Shown here piece by piece: positions 55,101 to 64,000 of a stretch of DNA of 64,000 nt. Source of the stretch: Sweltsa coloradensis (taxonomy: Eukaryota; Arthropoda; Insecta; Plecoptera; Chloroperlidae). Below the pieces are notes generated by a model. That model saw only the letters and a list, made by a program, of their open reading frames with translations, had not been told where the DNA came from and searched no databases. The position numbers and the translations under genes were made by a program. The stretch spans positions 1 through 64,000 of the forward strand of contig JAMZAV010006213.1 of NCBI GenBank assembly GCA_024449915.1. The letters run 5' to 3'. How positions within the stretch are numbered: the stretch's first letter is position 1; every line of letters begins with the position of its first letter.

Positions 55101-55912
55101 CTCTACACTACTAATACTAGGGACTAGGGTCGGGGTAGTTAAACGTTTAAATGTATTACGCGCTCAGGATTTTCTTTAAGAAAAGGAAAGTTTCTGAAAA
55201 AAACTGGACAAACATTTTTGTTTATTTTTTACTTTATTTTTTTATAATCAACATGCATGAAAGATCTTTTTAAAGTGGAATATTTGTTTACTTTGGCCGA
55301 CAAAAAAGTGTTAGTGTCAGTAAAAGCTAAAACACGTTTTATATAAGCGTTTGAACGTTTAAGCAATTAACGATCCTACCCCTAGTAGGGACGGACACGA
55401 GTATCGATACACGGGAGTCATTTCGATATCCATGTTTCAAATTTGTAATATTTTGGTAATCAATATCAAAAAAGAAAAATATTTTGATAGGATATCAAAT
55501 TTTGAACTCTCGTTTTAAAGATATTGTAAATGGTAACATCGATATCAATTGTTTGTTTAATGTTTATATTTATTTTCACACAATTTTTTGCTTCTTGTTT
55601 ATAAAAATGTGTAGACATTTTTTTTATGTTGTGGTTAATCCACCTACAGAACCTGGGTATGAGAAAAATCATAATTGAGAATTTTTCTGATTTCTACCTA
55701 TACCCTTTTGGGCATACATTATTTATGGTTCGTATCAGATAGAATGCCACGTCCGAGGGATCGCAGCACTGTCGCCTTCGCACTGTTGTCACCGGTTAGG
55801 AAATAACAACACATGAGAGCTCTCTAGAACCAACAATATTTTGGTATGATAACTATTACTTCTGAATGTGGAAAAAACTTATTTTAAGAAAATACTTAAG
55901 ATGACCTACAAT

Positions 55913-56448
55913 CAGGGCTCAAATTTAAAAATATTTGAGGGCGAGTGCTCTTGTAAATTTACAAGTCCGAAATTAAAAACACTAGTCCGTATTCCTACTC
56001 CAAACCACTACTAGTACTACTATAACTTAAATACGTAATTTTGTAATAATAATTAATTATGTAATATTTGGCTACCCTTTACAAATGGACCGTGTTTATC
56101 TCCTACGTTAGATTTCTCACAAACAGAACAAAACATCGAATTTAGTTGTTGGTCAAAACCTAGCCACGTGTGTTCTGTTAGCCAGCGTTCTTGAAAAAGG
56201 CGCACACGATTCTTCTCATATTTTGCATTGTCTGCAGTAGGATTAGGTTTCTGGTTCTTGTTTGGGTTATCAACTCCTTGTTAATACCACCACACATTTG
56301 TTGACCGCGTAGTTTGAAACGTAATGTACGCAATTTATGTTACAGTTAAACAAAAAAATCACTCTCCCGCCGAGCGAGTGATTTCCAAAAGTTACTCACC
56401 CGCGCAACAATACACTCGCCTCGGGCGAGCGTTAAATTCGAGCCCTGG
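55913..56448. mobile_element. hAT-type MITE, family 5
   Basis: 536 bp, CAGGGCTCAAATTTAA / TTAAATTCGAGCCCTG ends, perfect 8-bp duplication CCTACAAT at 55905-55912 and 56449-56456. Subterminal GGCGAGTG repeats. Non-coding, just downstream of the ECPAS stop. Confidence 0.88.
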
Positions 56449-58400
56449 CCTACAATATTAAAAGAGTCGTGATCACCCAATCACTTAGTATATCGAGGTT
56501 GGCAACAATTTTGCGGTAAAATTTAAATACCTAATCAATCAGTTATCATTAATCAATACCAACTAGAGTACAAAAGTTACACTTTGAAGTGCATTTATAT
56601 AACATTTGTTTTAATATATTATTGTTAGTCATTGACTGCTAATATGCCTTTCTTCATCTTTTGATAACAGCTTTTAATTTAACATAAAACCAGATAATAG
56701 AAAAAGGTAACAAGATGATTTATTAATTATTGTATCTGTGTAAATTGTTAAAGTTGGCATACGTGCTCACAGTTCCTACATCAGTGGCATTTGCATTCTT
56801 ATCTGGTACAAACTTTAGCAGTACGTCAACTATAAGAGAATTAAAAAATGTTTTACACATTTAATTAAATTTCAATATTACTGTATAGGAGTACCCTATA
56901 GGCCTATTGATATCGATTTTACCCTGCAATATCAACATTTCAAAGTTATATGCGTGCCGCTCCTACTTTATACATGTTTAATTTTGTGTTTAATTGTTAG
57001 GATGTGTAGAAATAGCATTTCGAGCTACAGGTGCTGATTCAGTAAACCTGTAGTTTTGAAAATGCGATGTGCAGAGTGATATTTTACTAAAATCTAGGTT
57101 GTCCTTGCCAGTTGAGAACAATTTTAATGTACTTTAAGTGTAGTTCATTCTACATTTACCTTTTCCTTTCCATTGAAGTTATAAATACACTTGCAAAGGC
57201 AGCCTGGATTTGAGAAAAAATTATTTCTGCAAAAAGTGAAATGTGCTCAGTATTATGATGAATGTATGAGCTAAGTATTCAAAATCAAATGCTATTTTTA
57301 CATACTTCTAATTATTATTTATTATTGTTAATAATTTATACAATGTGTTGTTCCATTGTAAATTGTAATGTACTACTTACTTGTTGGTAATGATAAGTTC
57401 ACTGTCGTGTTGGTAATTCGATGCTTATATTTGAATTAAAAAATCAATGTACTGGTAATGTTATGTTTTGTATACCTTCTACCTTCCTCAGTTCTATATA
57501 CCTGTACGTACAATAAAATAAAATGTAACCAAAATATTTCCTACACTTCCCATGATTTTTTATTTTTTATTGTATTTCAATTTCAATACTGACCGTTGTT
57601 CTACAGTTTTTGAAACTGAATACCATCGACGTTAAATAAATCGTATTTTATTTTATGATTGATGATAGATAGATAAAGATAGATAAATTAAATTAAAATA
57701 TTAGCCTTGGTAGCTGTGGTATCTGTACTTGGATATTGGTACATTTGAACCCATGACTTTCAGCATTGGAAACAGGATTAAATTCAGTGGAAAGAAGCCA
57801 TAATTTTTTACTGCTAATATTGGTTTGCAAAGTGGAATATTTAACATGGAAGTCTGGTATCGGTTCATCACTATTTTTATGTAAACTTCTCATTATATTA
57901 ATTATTTCTTTGTTTCAGACATGATACATTTGACACTGAAGTAAATAAATCGAGTCCACCACTAAGTCGCTCAATAGAATTTTAGTGGGGGACTTAAATT
58001 TATAGCGGACCTACTGTCGAAGAGCAAAATAATGCCCAACTAAAGATCGGTATTTTTGAAATGGAATTACCGAATGGTTGGGCACAAACCGCACAATTTG
58101 GCAACGTTAGAACCAACAAGGGTTATTCCGAATAACTTAGTTAACAATGATGTGTTTTTCTTTATAGGATGGCTCCACGTTTACACATGTGATATACCCA
58201 ACCTGGATGGCTCCACGTTTACACAATGTGATATACTCAACCTAAGTATGACTGGATGGATGTATTGAAGCCCATATCAAGTGTTTGGTATATTATGCCT
58301 GAAGCAGGGTCCAATCCTGGGACCTTCTGCATTCAAGAGAGAATCACCAGATTGGAATGCATATAGTAAAGATGTTTACAACAGCGGGATGTTCATCAGT
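56449..58400. other. ECPAS 3' flank, AT-rich
   Basis: No gene recognised. A 40-bp tandem duplication (GATGGCTCCACGTTTACACA) occurs at 58169-58250. Possible polyadenylation hexamer at 57512. Confidence 0.5.
57512..57517 (+). promoter_or_regulatory. Candidate ECPAS polyadenylation signal
   Basis: AATAAA within ACAATAAAATAAAATG, followed by a T-rich stretch; the first well-placed hexamer I see after the stop codon. It would give a roughly 2.4 kb 3' UTR containing one hAT-type element. Weak evidence. Confidence 0.3.
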
Positions 58401-58407
58401 GTTTGGT

Positions 58408-58690
58408 AGGGATGTGCGAACTCAAACTTAAAAAAAGTTCAAGTTCGAGTAAAAAAAAGTTTAAAAAAATATTTTTACTAATTTGGGGTGGTGTGCGGAC
58501 ATGCCAAAAAATCGGTTCTCAGTTTACAGGTACACATTTTAAAACATAAAATTGGATGGTGGAGGTGCCGGTCCAGACTTATCACTATTTTACCTATTAT
58601 AATTTATAACTGATGGATATCCCTTTAAGTTCGGTTAGAGTTCGATACAGTTTGTACGTAAAAAAAAAAGTGGGTTCGCACAACCATAGT
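58408..58690. mobile_element. hAT-type MITE, family 2 relative
   Basis: TAGGGATGTGCGAACTC at the left and GGGTTCGCACAACCATA at the right, like the element at 20175-20503 with different internal repeats. Flanks GTGTTTGG and GTATGTGG match at 6 of 8 bases, so the duplication is old or misplaced. Confidence 0.55.
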
Positions 58691-58699
58691 ATGTGGTAA

Positions 58700-61600
58700 T
58701 AGGAAAAATGGAACATAGTTCTACTTGTTAACTTGATAAGATTATCATCATGTATGATAAACTTAACTTGGACATGTACAAAGAAAGACTATATCATAGT
58801 ACTTTTTCCATTGAGTCTTTTATCATAAAGTTTAAGCTTTGCAATGATTGATGTGAGTCAAGACATCAAACAAACCTGTAATTTGACTTGACAACATTAT
58901 ATGATGCACTGTTAAGAAGTTGTGTAGATTAGAAGCATAGATAATAAATATATTATAATACACGAACTTATGTGAAAGTAGTGTTGTAAAACTGGTTTGG
59001 ATCGATTGTTAAGGAGGCAAAGAATAGAATACATCGGGATAGTTTTTTTTAATTATTTATTTAAAAAATCTCTGAGCAAATGTCACATCAAACATTTATT
59101 GGCATGACAAATATATTGTTATATAGATAGATATACTAAAAACTCTCATATGAGTTTATTTTATTTTAAAGCTATTACTAGTCAATTTATTTTGTGTTAG
59201 CACCATTTTTTATAAATCACTTTTTTGCAAATATCATTAGCAGATTGAGTTATAAGAAAACATTTGTTATCTGTTCTATAGTACCGGTATACAAATATCC
59301 TGGTTGTAGTAGAATTGAGGAGACAAGTCAGCCAGGCTATCAAACCCTTTTAATACAATAGTATAGGCGATTTCCATTATCATCAGCACCATCTTGTATT
59401 TGTGAAGAGGGCATTTTGATAAAAAAAAAAAAAACACTTTTTAACAGTAAATGATAATATATTCTTGGGTATGTGCCAGACTGCATACACCCAAGAATAT
59501 GGCATTTACTGTGTGGACCATGCTTCCACAATGCCTTGCGTATGATGTAGATTGCACTGGTGATTTAGAAATTAGTCTATTGTATTCTAGTTTGGGGGAC
59601 GATAAGTAAAATCATAGGTTTATAATACTGGACATATTAACACATACAGTGGACTGAGACTGGAATGCTGTTGGGAACAGCTGTTGAGCATAACATGAGG
59701 TATTGAGCTGTTGTTTAGAGCTAAGTGGTGGTTTTGTGCTTCGTACACTTGGTACTTGATGTCTAAGTTCACCACATAGTTTTAATTTATGACGTCATAT
59801 ACTTTAATCAAGGTGTTATTTTATTAATATATTTGGCAGTGAGGTAGAATTCAACTTTAAATATATTGGCAGAAAATTATTTGCTTGTCGTAGATTGTAA
59901 TAAGGTAAATACAAATATGCCGTATAAACATGCAATCGACTCGAGGACAGCCCAACTGTGTTACTACTTACTAGCCCTTGTTTGTGTGTGGTGGGGGGTG
60001 GGGGAGGGAGAGGTGAACCCTGTTTTTAGAACTGGCCATGAAACAATACAATACAAAAAAGTATGTATCCTGGACCCCTGGTACAATAGGATTCTCCCCA
60101 AATTTTATTAAATATTGCTTATGGTGGTATTTTGCTAGGTGTAAGCATGGTTTTGTCGATATTTAATAAAATTGTGAAGATTGTCAGTTTTATTGTCAGT
60201 TAACAAAATTGTGCCCCCTCGTCACCCCCCGTATTTAGTTTGTTGTCTAATAATGATTTCAGCTCCACAATATAATATATGTTGAATCATCTTTATCCAC
60301 AGTTAATTTCTGAAGTCAAATGTGATGTTTAATGATAAAAGAACGTGCTTTAACTTTCAAACGTAATCTAATTAACCTTGACTACTGAAAAGGTTTTAAT
60401 TGACAATCCTAAATTATTATTTGATATTACTAGAAATTGTCTGCTGCAATGTTTTATGAATTTCACTAATATGAGAAATGTAATGAACCATATATGGGTG
60501 GCCTACCAATACAACATTATACAATTTTTAATTAATGTTGTGTTTCTACAACTATAGAATATTCCTTAGTATTTTTTTTTCTATTGAGTATGTTTTACAA
60601 AAGTAAAATCTGTACACTAAAGCTATACAACCCGTACCTCACCGGTCTACGAAAACTATTAATAAACAGCGTATCATTAACATTCTCTTTTCATTTTTAA
60701 TTCTCCCACTTAGGTGGACCATGTATCAAATACGGTATAAACAAAATATCATATAGTAGTCATCATATATATAGTATATGTTATATATACTGTGATAAGC
60801 ATAGTTCTGTTATGGGTGTTTAAAAAATACTTAAAAAATATTTTCACATAATGTCGAGGCATATCACTGGCACAAACTTAAATCTTTCAAAATTAATTAA
60901 ACAAAATTATTAAAACGAGAACCAATGCCTCATCTACATCTTCTGGAACGTCGTAGCATTACCTAACAATTAAGGATGTCAATGGGCAGCCTTTACCCGC
61001 CCAGTACATGTGGGTTCGGTTCACTACCATTCCGTTCCTTGTCAAAAAAATAACCTGTTGGGGTATTACAATGTAGAGATTGAAATATGTCCCTACTGTA
61101 GATGTCCCTTCATTGCCGCAGTTGAGCGAGCTGTAAAGATTAGTGTGTCAAATAATGACGATAAGAAAATGTATTTATAGCCTATTACCTGGGTAAAAAA
61201 ATGTGATAATTGAGTATTGACATCTATAATGCCCTAATAAGATCAAATTTCTACACCAAACTTACTGAATCAAGAACAAAAGAGTATCTAGTTATTGCAT
61301 AGGTAATAAACACAATAATGCCTCCCTTTCATTGATTATTTTTTGTCTTGGAATTCAAGAAGTTAGATGAAACAAATTTGACTGTCTAAATGGGGCATAA
61401 TCAATGATATTTAACATCTATAGGCTAGATCGCCAGTCTCCAATACATCCGCACAGGCGCGAGCATACCAAATTGACCTATTCAAGATGGCAATTTGGTG
61501 CTTCAATTAATTATGCTTGACCTTATGTTCTAATGCGATTTAGTATTTTTCTGGATTGTTTTGATATGATTTTAACTTGTGCAGCATGGAAATGTACAAA

Positions 61601-61853
61601 CAGAAACAATAAGAAGTTATTGCATAAGGGAATTCAGTAATCATTTGGTGTTAATGGCTAATATGCTCATCTATCAACCTGACAGCCACTTTGAAAAATA
61701 TTTGTGCTACAAATCTCTACAACTTAACTTAACATACAATCTGACCTATTCAAGATGACTTGTAATTGTTACGCCAGTGCACCAATGACTGGAGATCTAG
61801 CCTACTATAGATTTTAAATAAATATCACTGGGCATAACGGATCAAACATGTTA
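58700..61853. other. Intergenic AT-rich DNA
   Basis: No coding exon recognised. Contains the hairpin at 59444-59512 and, at 60745-60800, an AT-rich imperfect palindrome (ATATATAGTATATG). Otherwise nothing supportable. Confidence 0.5.
59444..59512. ncRNA. Pre-miRNA-like hairpin
   Basis: 69 nt; ACAGTAAATG pairs with CATTTACTGT and ATATTCTTGGGTATGTG with GCATACACCCAAGAATAT, with a small internal loop and a terminal loop of about 8 nt. Size and pairing suit a microRNA precursor, but it may equally be a MITE hairpin. Confidence 0.4.
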
Positions 61854-62042
61854 CTATCGAGAACTGGTTGGGGGAGTGGTCGGGTTTACATTGTGCGTGT
61901 AGTGTTGTTGCTCGTTGTTGAGACACGCTACGAACACGTTGATCACCAATATGAGGAACACGCACGTGACTGTGCTCTTGTTGGTCTTGACTGCGTTGAG
62001 ACGGTCGGGCGGGCTCCATATCAGCAGGAGAACCACCAGCAC
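61854..62042 (-). CDS. Terminal coding exon of an unidentified membrane protein
   Basis: Read on the minus strand: acceptor TTAATTTCTTAG, then 62 codons and a TAG stop. The product starts VLVVLLLIWSPPDRLN, has a clear hydrophobic segment (TVTCVFLILVINVFVACL) and ends with a short polar tail (NNEQQHYTHN...PPTSSR). Third positions are GC-rich, as in the ECPAS exons and unlike the AT-rich surroundings, which supports real coding. The pattern suggests a last transmembrane helix with a short terminal tail. I do not recognise the family. The gene would extend beyond position 62042, possibly out of the window, and is convergent with ECPAS. Confidence 0.6.
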   Translation of the reverse strand: MLVVLLLIWSPPDRLNAVKTNKSTVTCVFLILVINVFVACLNNEQQHYTHNVNPTTPPTSSR

Positions 62043-62394
62043 CTAAGAAATTAATGAAAACTTAATTAAAATTGCAACGTGGTAACGAGGAAATGTTTTC
62101 TGGGTATTTAAGAGAGTATAGGACATGCATTTTAGCAAATTGCTGTTTGCTCGGCCGACTGACACCACCTGAAATTTTGAATCTATGTCACGAATGTGGA
62201 AATATAGGGCTCTGCAGTAACACATTTCCAAATTTTGATTTTGTTAAAAACTCCAAAATGGGCTATATTGGTGATTTTTTCTGGCTGATTAAGACAAAAT
62301 TTTGAAAATCTACGACAGCAGGGCTGTCTATGTATGCTTCATTGACAACTTTGCAAAGTTTCATATACGTCGGATGCATCTTGGCCGAGCGAAT

Positions 62395-63115
62395 AGTTAA
62401 GCGAGCGAAGCGAGCGTTTCCATTTGACTCTGCCGGAAAAATTAGTCACTGGTTTTGTTTTGTTTTTTTTTTGTTTTTTTTGTTTGTTTGTTTGTTTGTT
62501 TTTTTGTTTGTATGTCTCGCCATAACGTTCGAACGGAGGCTCGGATCGAGTTGAAATTTTGACCATCCGCAAGCTTCGTTCTCGATTGAATGCCATTAGT
62601 TTTGTGGCAAAATCGTTCAAAAAGTTAAAAAGTTACATTAAAGTTTATCGAAAGTTTTTTTTTCAAACTAACCGGCGACAAAATCTGAGATGGCCAAATC
62701 ATTTAGAATGTCCGTCCGGTCACGAATATGTTAATTTTATTTTGATCCGATAAGTAGTGTAGATGGAAATTACATTATAACAAAAGTAACGTTGCCATGG
62801 CAACGAAAAGACGCGCGAAGTTTCTAATGCACTGCCACCTAGAAGAAATCAAAATACTTTCGAGAAAGCAGTCTATTATTTGTCACCAAAGAGTTTAAAT
62901 AGTTTTTTCCCAAGGAGTCAAGGTCCTCTAGATGGCGGTGGATTTTATCCACAAAGTAAAGGTTTACACACGGGTTTACCCAAATACCTTGGCAATAATA
63001 AATAATACTGGAAACGCGAACGTCGTAAATTTTTAAATTTAAAAAAATGTGCAATGTGGGTCTAGCTATAGCACGTGCTCGCTATCAACGCGTCCAACTG
63101 AGCGTTTTCCTAGTT
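62395..63115. mobile_element. Element with GCGTTTTCCTAGTT end, copy c
   Basis: Starts AGTTAAGCGAGCGAAGCGAG, has a TTTG-rich run and the phrase GTTCGAACGGAGGCTCGGAT, ends GCGTTTTCCTAGTT. The right end matches copies at 18768-19549 and 33250-34064; the interior differs. Confidence 0.65.
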
Positions 63116-63289
63116 ATTTGCTAACTGACAAATGTGTCCTATTCCCTCTTAAGAGAAAATATGCATCATCGTCCGAACATTTGTGCATGTGTCGCATCTT
63201 GCACTAATATTTAAACTTGACCTCCAATGGATACTCAATTTATTTTGTAATTTTGGTATAAAAATTATACATTGCAGACAGTAAGTTGT

Positions 63290-64000
63290 TAAGCGAGCGT
63301 TTCCATTTGACTCTGCCAGAAAAAATAGTCACTGTTTTTTTTTTTTTTTTTTGTATGTCTCGCGATAACGTTCGAACGGAGGCTCGGATCGAGTTGAAAT
63401 TTTCACCATCCGCAAGCTTTGTTCTCGATTGAATGCCATTAGTTTTGTGGCAAAATCATTCAAAAAGTTAAAAAGTTACATTAAAGTTAATCGAAAGTTT
63501 TTTTTTCAAACTTCACGGCGACAAAATCTGAGATGGCCAAATCATTTAGAATGTCCGTCCGGTCACGAATATGTTAATTTTATTTTGATCCGATAAGTAG
63601 TGTAGATGGAAATTACATTATAACAAAGTACGGTTACCATGGCAACGGAAAGTCGTGCAGCTTTTTCGGCTCATGATAGCGGTCGAACGGAGGCTCGGAT
63701 CGAGTTGAAATTTTCACCATCCGCAAGCTTTGTTCTCGATTGAATGCCATTAGTTTTGTGGCAAAATCGTTCAAAAAGTTAAACATTAAAGTTAATCGAA
63801 AGTTTTTTTTCAAACTCAACGGCGACAAAATCTGAGATAGCCAAATCATTTAGAATGTCTGTCCGGTCACGAATATGTTAATTTTATTTTGATCCGATAA
63901 GTAGTGTAGATGGAAATTACATTATAACAAAAGTAACGTTGCCATGGCAACGAAAAGATGCGCGAAGTTTCTAATGCACTGCCACCTAGAAGTAATCAAA
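63290..64000. repeat. Tandem partial copies of the 62395 element
   Basis: Two further copies (about 63293-63660 and 63675-64000) repeat the GGAGGCTCGGATCGAGTTGA ... TTTAGAATGTC section; the second runs off the window. The first ends with a diverged GGTTACCATGGCAAC, the second has GTTGCCATGGCAAC. Confidence 0.8.

Overview
The window is eukaryotic nuclear DNA, probably from a marine invertebrate. Coding exons are short, GC-rich and bounded by GT-AG introns, the intergenic and intronic DNA is AT-rich, and repeats make up most of it. AGGCCTAGGCCT-type low-complexity tracts recur throughout. They remind me of echinoderm or other deuterostome invertebrate genomes, but I would not name a species.

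One large gene fills most of the window. It runs on the + strand from before position 1901 to a stop at 55098-55100. It is the orthologue of ECPAS (ECM29, KIAA0368), the HEAT-repeat adaptor and scaffold of the 26S proteasome. I can place 29 exons plus two duplicated ones, from a [13 protein letters not shown] block near the N-terminus to the C-terminal end. The first exon(s) lie upstream of the window. One exon, expected between 33012 and 35529, was not found. Several exons carry single-base frameshifts (5599-5799, 10258-10482, 13215-13437, 26436-26585, 35529-35668 and the exons from 43820 to 45907). These sit in homopolymers or differ between duplicated copies, so consensus errors are more likely than gene death.

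The introns form a museum of mobile DNA. Positions 1-1850 hold a palindromic array of tRNA-like units. A 2.95 kb block carrying two exons is repeated in tandem (10028-12987 and 12988-15930). Two inverted copies of a TA-flanked pogo/Tigger-like element lie at 6478-7376 and 17124-18041. Eight short hAT-type elements are present, seven with recognisable 8-bp target duplications (TSDs). A 7.7 kb LTR element (35768-43437) has 1.9 kb LTRs, a primer binding site and a 4-bp TSD, but no recognisable pol. Just after it, part of an ECPAS exon has become a five-unit minisatellite (43880-44591). A 7.1 kb hAT element (46520-53662) encodes a CGGBP1-like zinc finger joined to a hAT transposase. Its intron contains a TTAA-flanked element, which in turn contains a Penelope-like reverse transcriptase/GIY-YIG gene.

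Small RNA-like structures are also visible. A tRNA-headed repeat carries a hammerhead-ribozyme motif (28715-29185, an inverted partner at 29250-29590, and a 5'-truncated copy with a better core at 54550-54730). There is a perfect 36-bp hairpin at 28545-28626, a 460-bp foldback at 23740-24200 and a pre-miRNA-like hairpin at 59444-59512.

Downstream of ECPAS (55101-61853) I see only repeats and AT-rich DNA. At 61854-62042 lies what looks like the last coding exon of an unidentified membrane protein on the - strand, so the two genes converge. The window ends in repeated copies of an element carrying RFX X-box-like palindromes.
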